Shown piece after piece: positions 1-5,628 of a stretch of 5,852 nucleotides of DNA (the first letter of the stretch is position 1; the number at the start of each line of letters is the position of its first letter). A program made the position numbers and the translations under genes. The notes under the pieces were generated by a model that was not told the origin of the DNA, ran no database searches, and saw only the letters and a program-made list of their open reading frames with translations. Source of the stretch: Thermoanaerobaculales bacterium (GTDB lineage Bacteria; Acidobacteriota; Thermoanaerobaculia; Thermoanaerobaculales; Sulfomarinibacteraceae); the NCBI GenBank assembly GCA_025456385.1, contig JALOKS010000187.1, positions 1-5,852 of the forward strand. Reading direction: 5' to 3'.

Positions 1-1
1 C

Positions 2-952
2 GCCATTCTGTCCGGACTCGATCAGGCGGCTGCCGTCAACTCGCGGTGCCTCCGGCGGCGGTTGGAGATCGCGCCGCGCGTCGCCGATGCGCTCTTTGCC
101 TGCGGTCAAAGGGCCGCGGATGAGGGGGACCGGGCGAGGGCGGCCGGGTGCTTCGAGGCCGGCCTCGAGCTCGAGCCGGCGAACGGCCGCTGGCGGCGCA
201 GCCTGACCTCCCTCGTGCCGCGCACCGGAGAGCTCCGGACAACGCCGGCGGACGGCCGGACGATGGTCTGGGTCCCGACCGGGAGCTGCCGCGTCGGCGC
301 CAGCGAGGGCGATCGCCTGGCGGTCCCGGCGGAGTTTCCGCCCAGCGAGCACGCGGTCCGCGGCTTCTGGATCGACCGCGACGAGGTCAGCAACGACGAC
401 TACCAACGCTGCGTCGCCGCCGGAGCCTGCAGCGCCCCTCGCCAGAGCGCCGCCTACGGCGACCCCAACCGCGGCCGCTACCCGGTGCTGGGGGTGAGCT
501 GGCTGCAGGCGCGCGAGTACGCGCAGTGGGCCGGCAAGCGGTTGCCGACCGAGGTCGAGTGGGAGTGCGCGGCGCGCGCGGGCGGGCGCGAGCGCTTCCC
601 CTGGGGCGATCGCTGGGACCCCTCCCTGGCCAACGCGCTCGGCGTCGAGGGCGGCGACCGCTGGGGGGCCGAGGCGCCGGTGGGCAGCTTTCCGCCCAAC
701 GCGTGGGGCGTCAACGACCTCATCGGCAACGCCTCGGAGTGGGTCCAGGACGTGTACCACTCGAACCTCGCGGGCATTCCGCGCGACGGCCGGGCTTGGG
801 AGCAGGAGACCGGACCCATCGCCGAGCGGGAGCGCGTGGTCCGCGGCGGCTCGCACGCCGACCCTGGCGCCCGCCAGCGGGTGTCGCGACGCTCGTCGCG
901 CCATCCGGACGAACCGCACCGGACCGTGGGCTTTCGCTGCGCGGCGGACTGA
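2..952 (+). CDS. TPR plus FGE-sulfatase (SUMF1-like) domain protein, 5' end outside the window
   Basis: The frame is open from base 2 to the TGA at 950-952. A TTG at 62 could start it, but the 20 codons before it read as normal protein with no stop and no clear ribosome binding site is seen, so I treat the gene as continuing upstream. A TPR-like helix pair lies at about 83-185 (ALFACGQ, then CFEAGLELEP). An FGE-sulfatase domain fills about 263-949, with the family landmarks MVWVPTG, GVSWLQAREYAQWAGKRLPT, EWECAARAG, FPWGD, GNASEWVQD, RVVRGGS and the terminal GFRC. True copper-dependent formylglycine-generating enzymes carry two active-site cysteines shortly after RGGS. Here that stretch reads GGSHADPGARQRVSRR and has neither, so sulfatase activation is unlikely. 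Relatives of this fold serve as binding modules or in other chemistries, often fused to kinases or TPRs. The missing N-terminus would decide the role. Domain call is firm; function is unknown. Confidence 0.88.
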   Translation, partial: AILSGLDQAAAVNSRCLRRRLEIAPRVADALFACGQRAADEGDRARAAGCFEAGLELEPANGRWRRSLTSLVPRTGELRTTPADGRTMVWVPTGSCRVGASEGDRLAVPAEFPPSEHAVRGFWIDRDEVSNDDYQRCVAAGACSAPRQSAAYGDPNRGRYPVLGVSWLQAREYAQWAGKRLPTEVEWECAARAGGRERFPWGDRWDPSLANALGVEGGDRWGAEAPVGSFPPNAWGVNDLIGNASEWVQDVYHSNLAGIPRDGRAWEQETGPIAERERVVRGGSHADPGARQRVSRRSSRHPDEPHRTVGFRCAAD

Positions 953-977
953 GCGCCGCACCATTGTTTGATCGGTC

Positions 978-1018
978 GGCTCATCCGGAATTGCATGGGA
1001 TGCGGAATTCGATGAGCC
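978..1018. repeat. Bulged 17-bp hairpin downstream of the FGE-like gene
   Basis: The outer arms GGCTCATC (978-985) and GATGAGCC (1011-1018) pair over 8 bp. Inside, GAATT (988-992) pairs with AATTC (1006-1010) and GCAT (993-996) pairs with ATGC (1000-1003) around a GGG loop. Two unpaired bases sit on each side (986-987 and 1004-1005). It begins 26 bases after the FGE-like stop codon, where a terminator would be expected, but no T-run follows on either strand. It may be a factor-assisted terminator, a 3'-end stabilising structure or a palindromic repeat element. Confidence 0.6.
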
Positions 1019-1020
1019 CC

Positions 1021-1060
1021 GCGTCCGCGTCCGAGTCCGCGTCCGAGTCCGCGTCCGAGT
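1021..1060. repeat. 12-bp tandem repeat, unit GCGTCCGAGTCC
   Basis: A half-unit GCGTCC (1021-1026) is followed by two full identical units (1027-1038, 1039-1050) and a partial one (1051-1060). The unit is itself two related hexamers, GCGTCC and GAGTCC, so the array can also be read as about seven hexamers. The length is a multiple of three, so it would be in frame if translated, but no gene is supported here. Confidence 0.85.
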
Positions 1061-1163
1061 GACAGCGACAGTAGTCAGGACCGGTGTTCAGTGACAGCGG
1101 CAGACGGCAGGCACAGTTACAGATGCAGGGAGCAGCTCCGGCTGTCTCCGGCCGCTGTGACTG
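1058..1163. repeat. ACAG-rich direct and inverted repeats
   Basis: AGTGACAGCG occurs at 1058-1067 and again at 1090-1099. CAGTGACAGCGGC (1089-1101) has an inverted partner at 1151-1163 (GCCGCTGTGACTG), matching at 12 of 13 positions, with 49 bases between. Related words (CACAGTTACAG at 1112-1122, CTGCAGCTGTC at 1161-1171) look like diverged copies of the same CAGTGACAG-type repeat in both orientations. Function unknown. Confidence 0.55.
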
Positions 1164-1231
1164 CAGCTGTCGGGGCCCCGGCCACTGTTGACCGAGTGAA
1201 CCTGCGGCGCTGCAAGCAGGGTGGGTGGGCG

Positions 1232-1266
1232 GAAATTCGAAATCCGAAATCCGAAATTCGAAATCG
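1232..1266. repeat. Five-unit 7-bp tandem repeat (GAAATTC / GAAATCC)
   Basis: Five contiguous heptamers are GAAATTC, GAAATCC, GAAATCC, GAAATTC and GAAATCG. The array is markedly AT-richer than its surroundings. From memory, repeats of this kind are dispersed in intergenic regions of several environmental bacterial lineages. Short period and lack of spacers rule out a CRISPR array. Confidence 0.9.
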
Positions 1267-1314
1267 ACGATGCCGGCTCACGAAGTACCGGGTGAGCGTG
1301 ACCGTCCGACTTTC

Positions 1315-1335
1315 AAACGTTCGAACGTTCCAACG
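1315..1335. repeat. GAACGTTC palindromic repeat at the 3' end of the PLP gene
   Basis: Octamers AAACGTTC (1315-1322) and GAACGTTC (1323-1330) are followed by a partial CAACG. Together they make a perfect 14-bp palindrome, AACGTTCGAACGTT, at 1316-1329. It lies 3 bases beyond the PLP-enzyme stop codon on the minus strand. As it has no loop and no T-run it is not a standard intrinsic terminator. It could be a protein-binding site or a dispersed repeat. Confidence 0.75.
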
Positions 1336-1338
1336 ACG

Positions 1339-2481
1339 TCAGAGACCGATCTTCTCGAGGATGCGGTCGAGGGCCTCGATCTCGCCGCGGGTGGTGTAGA
1401 AGTGCGGCGAGAAGCGGACCGAGCCCTGCCGCGCCGAGACCACCACCCTGCGCTCGAGCAGCCGGCGGCGCGCGTCGTCGGGGCTCACCCGCGGCGGTCG
1501 CGCGGCCACGATGCCCGCGATGGGATGGCCCGAGCCGGGTGAGAAGACGTCCCAGCCGTGGGCGAGGAGCACCCTCGTCACGAGGCGAGCCAGCGTCTCG
1601 ACGCGGGCCTGGATGTTCTCGCGCTCGACGGCGGCGATCAGATCGAGGCCGGCCGCGAGGCCGGCGATGCCGACGTCGTTCGTCGCTCCAGGCTCGAACC
1701 GCCGTCCGTCGGCAAGGTGCTCGACCCGCTGCAGGAAGAAATCGTGCGGCGCGAGCTCGACGTTGCGCCAGCCGGAGATCACCGGACGCAAGCGGCCGCG
1801 GAGCTCGGCCGTCGTCGCCAGGAGCCCCGCCCCCTCCGGGCCGAGGAGCCACTTGTGCCCGTCGGCGACCACGGCGTCGACCGCGAGGGCGGCCATGTGC
1901 ATCGGCAGCACGCCGAGGCCCTGGATGGCGTCGACGACCAGCAGCACGCCGCGGTCCCTGCACAGCCGCCCGAGCTGCGCGAGAGGCGCGATCCAGCCGG
2001 TGTGGAAAGCGACCCACGAGACGCTGAGGAGGCGCGTCCGCTCGCTCATGTGGGCGGCCACGACATCGGGATCGACGCGGCCGTCGTGCTGGGGGTAGCG
2101 CACGACCTTGACCCCCTTCGAGGCCAGCGCCAGCCAGGGCGCGACGTTGGCGGCGAACTCCTCGCTGCCGACGAGGACCTCATCGCCCGAGGCCCAGTCC
2201 AGACCCTCCGCGATCAACGACAGCCCCTCCGAGGTGCTGTGGACGATCGCGACATCGTCGGCGTGGCACCCCAGCAGCTGGCTGCCGAGATGGCGGCAGG
2301 CGAGCTGGTTGTTGCGCCACTCGCGGTGCTTCTCGTAGCCGGTGCACTCCTGGTCGGTGATCCGACGCCGCATGGCCTCCGCCACCGGTCGCGGCAGCGG
2401 GCAGACTGCGGCGTGGTCGAGGTAGAGCGCGTGCTCGCGGATCGGGAACTCTGGCAGCCAGCGGCCGACGTCGAGGCTCAT
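1339..2481 (-). CDS. Class V aminotransferase-fold PLP-dependent enzyme
   Basis: A 380-residue protein of usual length for fold-type I, class V enzymes (the NifS/SufS, isopenicillin N epimerase and EgtE superfamily); cytosolic, with no signal peptide. VVDAIQG gives Asp184, which pairs with the pyridine nitrogen, and Gln187. ADGHKWLLGPEGAG gives Lys210, the Schiff-base lysine. HSTSEG (81-86) fits the cofactor phosphate loop, RFEPGATN (261-268) is a conserved family segment, and Arg356 in SVRFSPHFY fits the substrate-carboxylate arginine. The region where cysteine desulfurases carry their catalytic cysteine reads VVVSARQGSVRFSPHFYTT with no cysteine, so a desulfurase role is unlikely. An aminotransferase, C-S lyase or epimerase is more likely; the substrate cannot be read. 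The start ATG (2481) lies 13 bases after the GGDEF-like stop, so it is probably co-transcribed. No strong Shine-Dalgarno is seen, so translational coupling is possible. Confidence 0.9.
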   Translation of the reverse strand: MSLDVGRWLPEFPIREHALYLDHAAVCPLPRPVAEAMRRRITDQECTGYEKHREWRNNQLACRHLGSQLLGCHADDVAIVHSTSEGLSLIAEGLDWASGDEVLVGSEEFAANVAPWLALASKGVKVVRYPQHDGRVDPDVVAAHMSERTRLLSVSWVAFHTGWIAPLAQLGRLCRDRGVLLVVDAIQGLGVLPMHMAALAVDAVVADGHKWLLGPEGAGLLATTAELRGRLRPVISGWRNVELAPHDFFLQRVEHLADGRRFEPGATNDVGIAGLAAGLDLIAAVERENIQARVETLARLVTRVLLAHGWDVFSPGSGHPIAGIVAARPPRVSPDDARRRLLERRVVVSARQGSVRFSPHFYTTRGEIEALDRILEKIGL

Positions 2482-2494
2482 CCGCCAGCCACCG

Positions 2495-3175
2495 TCAGGC
2501 GAAGGGCACGAGGTGGATGCGCTGGATCTGCAGCAGGCCCACCTTGACCAGCGCCTCGGGGTCGCGGACCGCGAGCGGGATGAGGTCGCTCTCGGGGATG
2601 TTCGTCTCCGACATGTTGGGGCCGCGCAGCAGGCCGTGGCCGCAGGCGCGGCCCACCGCGTCGCCGCGGTCGCTCATCTTGCGGGCGAGCTCGACGACGG
2701 TCTCCCACTGCTCGACGGGGAAGTTGGGCTGGCTCGAGAGCGGGTACACGATGTAGCCGACCCGCGTCCGGAGATCGGCGGCCTGCAGGAGGTCGGACTC
2801 GGTGGCGGAGGCGAGAAAGCGCTGGCTGACGACGTAGGTCTGCTGCGGGTCGAGGTCGCGCAGGACCGCGAGGTGCTCCTGGTCGCTCAGGCGGACGGGG
2901 ATGTCGGAGTCCCGGATCACGTTCCTGAGCAGCTGCTGGACATGGTCGCCGATCTGGGCGCCGCCCTCGAAGCGGGCCGGGAACCAGGTCCCGCTCATCG
3001 GCTCGAGCCGCACGTAGTAGAGGCCGAGGCAGGTGCCGGGCGAGCGGTCGGGCGAGCGCGAGCTCGAGACCATGGTCTGCCGCTGCGCCAGGCGCAGCTC
3101 GTAGGGCAGGAAGACACTCAAGAAGCCGCGGTCGGCGATGGGTGCACCCGGGCGGCCGGCACGGTCCTCGGTCAT
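2495..3175 (-). CDS. Degenerate GGDEF-domain protein, candidate c-di-GMP receptor
   Basis: A 226-residue protein without signal peptide or membrane segment. The fold call is by pattern: LGLYYVRLEP (50-59) matches the first GGDEF strand, GGAQIGDHVQQLLRN (71-85) the GHxxGD helix, IRDSDIPVRL (87-96) the strand before the signature, AVLRDLDPQQTYVVSQRFL the following strand and helix, and RVGYIVYP (138-145) the SIGVAxYP strand. The signature position reads SDQEH (97-101) instead of GGDEF, and the metal-binding Asp of the first strand is replaced (VRLE), so cyclase activity is very unlikely. An RxxD (Arg88, Asp91) sits five residues before the signature, the spacing of the allosteric c-di-GMP I-site. 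About 40 C-terminal residues (186-226) are not assigned. The frame is open much further upstream, but that part is antisense to aconitase and low-complexity, so ATG 3175 is chosen. GAGGG directly abuts it, too close for a normal ribosome site. Confidence 0.75.
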   Translation of the reverse strand: MTEDRAGRPGAPIADRGFLSVFLPYELRLAQRQTMVSSSRSPDRSPGTCLGLYYVRLEPMSGTWFPARFEGGAQIGDHVQQLLRNVIRDSDIPVRLSDQEHLAVLRDLDPQQTYVVSQRFLASATESDLLQAADLRTRVGYIVYPLSSQPNFPVEQWETVVELARKMSDRGDAVGRACGHGLLRGPNMSETNIPESDLIPLAVRDPEALVKVGLLQIQRIHLVPFA

Positions 3176-3181
3176 CCCTCG

Positions 3182-3210
3182 ATGGTCGCAGAACCCCCGC
3201 CACGAGTCAA
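3182..3210 (-). promoter_or_regulatory. Possible promoter of the GGDEF-like and PLP genes
   Basis: On the minus strand TTGACT (3210-3205) is followed after 17 bases by GACCAT (3187-3182). The -35 matches the sigma-70 consensus at 5 of 6 positions and the -10 at only 3 of 6. Transcription would begin at or next to the ATG at 3175, giving a leaderless or nearly leaderless mRNA, consistent with the missing normally spaced ribosome site. Weak evidence from a GC-rich genome. Confidence 0.3.
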
Positions 3211-3217
3211 CGCGAGG

Positions 3218-3253
3218 CCGTCCGGGGCGCGGCGCGGGCCGCGCCCCGGACGG
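3218..3253 (-). terminator. 16-bp GC-rich hairpin after aconitase
   Basis: Bases 3218-3233 pair perfectly with 3238-3253 around a 4-base loop; the core arm is GTCCGGGGCGCGGC. In the aconitase transcript it begins 13 bases after the stop codon. No U-run follows it on either strand, so it is not a textbook intrinsic terminator, but such a stable stem at this position probably ends or attenuates the aconitase message, or protects its 3' end. It ends 42 bases before the GGDEF-like start codon and so separates the two genes transcriptionally, at least in part. Confidence 0.65.
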
Positions 3254-3266
3254 ACGAACCTGCGGC

Positions 3267-5540
3267 TCAGGCGTGCTTGCGGCGCAGCACGTTGAGCGCC
3301 GAGCCCGCCTTGAACCACGCGACCTGCTCCTCGTTGAGCGAGTGCTCGAGCGCGATCCGCTCCTCGGAGCCGTCCCCGTGGTGGAGGACCGCCGTGATCG
3401 GCCGGCCGGGTGCGATGGCGGCGAGGCCGACCAGCGACACGCGGTCGTCGGCCTTGACCTTGTCGTAGTCCGCCGGATCGGCGAAGCGCAGCGGCAGCAT
3501 GCCCTGCTTCTTGAGGTTGGTCTCGGCGATGCGCGCGAAGGAGCGCGCGATGACCGCGGTGCCCGCCATGTGCCGGGGCTGCATCGCGGCGTGCTCACGC
3601 GACGAGCCCTCGCCGTAGTTCTCGTCGGCCACCGCGACCCAGCGCACGCCGCGCTCCTTGTAGCTGCGCGCGAGCTTGGGCAGCGGCACGACCTCGCCGG
3701 TCGCCGCGTCGACGCCGTGCCCCGGTTCGGGGGCGAAGGCGTTGACCGCTCCCAGGAAGAGGTTGTTCGAGATGTTGTCGAGGTGGCCGCGGAAGCGCAG
3801 CCAGGGCCCCGCCTGGGAGATGTGGTCGGTGGTGCACTTGCCCTTGGCCTTCAGGAGCACCGGCATCCGCTCGTAGTCTTTGCCGTCCCAGGCCGGGAAG
3901 GGCTCGAGGAGCTGCAGCCGCTCTGAGTCCTTGCGCACCTTGACCTCGATCCCCGAGCGGTCCGCCGGCGGCGCGAGGAAGCCCTCGGCCTTGAAGATGA
4001 AGCCGTCCTTCGGCACCTCAGGCGCCGGCGCCGGCGGCGTGAGGCGGTAGGTGGAGCCGTCCGCGGCGGTGAGCTGGTCGGTCAGCGGGTTGACGCCCAG
4101 GCTGCCGGCGAGCGCGTAGGCGATCACGACCTCGGGGCTGGCGATGAAGGAGCTCGTCTGCGGGTTGCCGTCGTTGCGCTTGGCGAAGTTGCGGTTGAAG
4201 GAGCTGATGATCGAGTTGACCTCGCCCTCGGTGATGTCCTCGCGGAACCACTGACCGATGCAGGGGCCGCAGGCGTTGGCGAGCACCGTGCCGCCGAGGC
4301 GCTCGAAGGTGCCCATCTGACCGTCGCGGTGGATGGTGGCCTCGATCTGCTCGGAGCCCGGCGTCACCCACAGGGACGCGCGGGTCTTCGCGCCCTTGGC
4401 GAGGGCCTGGGAGGCGATGTCGGCCGCCCGGCTGAGGTCCTCGTACGAGGAGTTGGTGCACGAGCCGATGAGCGCCGCCGACAGCTTCTCGGGATAGCCG
4501 TGCTCGCGCACGTCCGCCGCCATCCGCGACACCGGTCGCGCGAGGTCCGGGGTGAACGGCCCGACGACGTGCGGCTCGAGGACGTCGAGGTCGATCTCGA
4601 TCACGAGGTCGAAGAAGCGCTCCGGTTCGGCCTCGACCTCGGGGTCGGCCGTCAGCAGCTCCCGGTTGGCCTCGGCGAGGGTCGCGATGCGCGCGCGCTG
4701 AGTGGCGTCGAGGTAGGTCTTGGCGCGCCGGTCGTAGGGGAAGATGGAGGTCGTCGCACCGAGCTCGGCGCCCATGTTGGTGATGGTGCCCTTCCCGGTC
4801 GCCGAGATCGATGCGGTGCCCGGACCGAAGTACTCGATGATGCGGTTGGTGCCGCCCTTGACGGTGAGAATGCCGAGCAGCTTGAGGATCACGTCCTTGG
4901 GGGAGGCCCAGCCCTTGAGGCTGCCGGTGAGCTTGACCCCGACGAGCTGGGGCTGCAGCACCTCCCAGTCGAAGCCGGCCATCACGTCGACAGCGTCGGC
5001 GCCGCCGACCCCGACCGCGATCATGCCGAGGCCGCCGGCGTTCGGGGTGTGGGAGTCGGTGCCGATCATCATGCCCCCGGGGAAGGCGTAGTTCTCGAGC
5101 ACCACCTGGTGGATGATGCCGGACCCCGGCCGCCAGAATCCCACCCCGTAGCGCGCCGACACCGATTGCAGGAAATCGTAGACCTCGCGGTTGCGCTCGA
5201 TCGAGGCCTCGACGTCCGCCGCCGCGCCGGAACGGGCGAGGATCAGGTGGTCGCAGTGGACGGTGGTCGGCACGGCGGTGGTGTCGCGGCCCGAGAGCAT
5301 GAACTGCAGCAGCGCCATCTGAGCGGTGGCGTCCTGCATCGCGACCCGGTCCGGCCGCAGCTGCAGGTACGCCTTGCCGCGCTCGAGCTGGGCGTTCTCG
5401 GGGTCGGCGAGGTGGCCGAAGAGCACTTTCTCGGCGAGCGTCAGGGGCCGGTTCAGACGGCGCCGGATCACGGCGAGACGCTGGCGGGTGGTGTCGTAGA
5501 CCGATTGCACGAGCTCGGGAGTGGTCTCGATGGCAGCCAT
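3267..5540 (-). CDS. Aconitate hydratase, mitochondrial type
   Basis: This enzyme interconverts citrate and isocitrate through cis-aconitate in the TCA cycle, in the cytosol, using a [4Fe-4S] cluster. The 757 residues suit the mitochondrial-type family and are shorter than the roughly 890-residue AcnA type. The three cluster cysteines are present: Cys361 in GSCTNSS, and Cys424 and Cys427 in ANACGPCIGQW. Other landmarks are HCDHLI (Asp97, His98), GTDSHTPNAGGLGM (Asp162, Ser163, His164), FNRNFAKRNDGNP (448-460), the swivel-domain start KGKCTTDHISQAGPW (566-580) and YGEGSSREHAAMQPRH with the catalytic serine at 646 and Arg648. The gene looks complete and functional. ATG 5540 is supported by AAGGAG six bases upstream. 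A hairpin follows the stop, and the Mut7-C gene diverges upstream. I leave the gene symbol empty because acnA/acnB naming does not fit this subfamily well. Confidence 0.97.
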   Translation of the reverse strand: MAAIETTPELVQSVYDTTRQRLAVIRRRLNRPLTLAEKVLFGHLADPENAQLERGKAYLQLRPDRVAMQDATAQMALLQFMLSGRDTTAVPTTVHCDHLILARSGAAADVEASIERNREVYDFLQSVSARYGVGFWRPGSGIIHQVVLENYAFPGGMMIGTDSHTPNAGGLGMIAVGVGGADAVDVMAGFDWEVLQPQLVGVKLTGSLKGWASPKDVILKLLGILTVKGGTNRIIEYFGPGTASISATGKGTITNMGAELGATTSIFPYDRRAKTYLDATQRARIATLAEANRELLTADPEVEAEPERFFDLVIEIDLDVLEPHVVGPFTPDLARPVSRMAADVREHGYPEKLSAALIGSCTNSSYEDLSRAADIASQALAKGAKTRASLWVTPGSEQIEATIHRDGQMGTFERLGGTVLANACGPCIGQWFREDITEGEVNSIISSFNRNFAKRNDGNPQTSSFIASPEVVIAYALAGSLGVNPLTDQLTAADGSTYRLTPPAPAPEVPKDGFIFKAEGFLAPPADRSGIEVKVRKDSERLQLLEPFPAWDGKDYERMPVLLKAKGKCTTDHISQAGPWLRFRGHLDNISNNLFLGAVNAFAPEPGHGVDAATGEVVPLPKLARSYKERGVRWVAVADENYGEGSSREHAAMQPRHMAGTAVIARSFARIAETNLKKQGMLPLRFADPADYDKVKADDRVSLVGLAAIAPGRPITAVLHHGDGSEERIALEHSLNEEQVAWFKAGSALNVLRRKHA

Positions 5541-5546
5541 GGCATG

Positions 5547-5552
5547 CTCCTT
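5547..5552 (-). promoter_or_regulatory. Shine-Dalgarno of aconitase
   Basis: AAGGAG on the minus strand, six bases before the ATG at 5540. It is the strongest ribosome binding site in the window and fixes the aconitase start. Confidence 0.85.
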
Positions 5553-5606
5553 GTGGGTGGTGTCGGCGCGCCTTCGCGGCGGAGGCTGCGCCGCACTGCG
5601 TCGGGC

Positions 5607-5628
5607 ATTCTACACCCGAAATTTCGGG
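5607..5628 (-). promoter_or_regulatory. Candidate aconitase -10 box with adjacent operator-like palindrome
   Basis: On the minus strand TAGAAT (5612-5607) resembles a -10 box and would give a leader of about 60 bases. Two bases upstream lies the perfect 14-bp palindrome CCCGAAATTTCGGG (5615-5628), which would fall in the -35/-10 spacer, a typical repressor position. No good -35 is seen at the expected distance, so the promoter may need an activator or another sigma factor. The binding protein is unknown; iron- or redox-responsive regulators are candidates only because aconitase is an Fe-S enzyme. Confidence 0.5.

Larger units (their letters stand above)
953..1338. other. Repeat-rich intergenic region between convergent genes
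   Basis: These 386 bases lie between the stop of the FGE-like gene and the stop of the PLP-enzyme gene, which converge. I see no credible gene here: the open frames crossing it are built from the repeats themselves. It contains, in order, a bulged hairpin, a 12-bp tandem repeat, ACAG-rich direct and inverted repeats, a 10-bp palindrome (CGGGGCCCCG, 1171-1180), a 7-bp tandem repeat and a GAACGTTC palindrome. The AT-rich words (GAAATTC) contrast with the GC-rich genes on both sides. Several unrelated repeat families in one short convergent spacer suggests a tolerated site for repeat growth or insertion, possibly with a shared transcription-termination role. Confidence 0.8.

Noticed and set aside
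148..1062. Second plus-strand frame over the FGE-like gene ending in Ser-Glu-Ser repeats
   Set aside because: The competing frame holds a clear FGE-sulfatase domain. The terminal repeat is only the 12-bp DNA array being translated.
1232..1266. CRISPR array
   Set aside because: Units are 7 bp with no spacers, and there are no cas genes.
1091..1542. Small open frames across the intergenic repeats
   Set aside because: Their peptides (KSEIRNPKSEIRN-like) come from translating the heptamer array, and they run into the antisense of the PLP gene.
1558..2547. Long open frame on the plus strand (329 codons) across the PLP gene
   Set aside because: It is antisense to a well-supported enzyme. Its translation is low-complexity (Arg, Ala, Gly, Asp) with no family motif, as expected from high-GC codon structure.
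3218..3253. Canonical Rho-independent terminator
   Set aside because: The stem is excellent but no U-run follows in either direction, so it is listed only as a probable non-canonical terminator.
3176..3598. Extension of the GGDEF-like gene upstream to 3598
   Set aside because: The extra 141 codons overlap the aconitase 3' end in another frame on the same strand, cross the strong hairpin and read as Ser/Arg/Pro-rich low-complexity sequence.
3138..3926. Open frame of 262 codons on the plus strand over the aconitase 3' end
   Set aside because: It is the antisense shadow of aconitase, rich in Arg, Val, Gly and Glu and without recognisable motifs.
3267..5540. Alternative identity as 3-isopropylmalate or homoaconitate dehydratase
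   Set aside because: The large and swivel domains are fused in one 757-residue chain, and the motifs match mitochondrial-type aconitase over the full length. Bacterial LeuC and LeuD are separate proteins.
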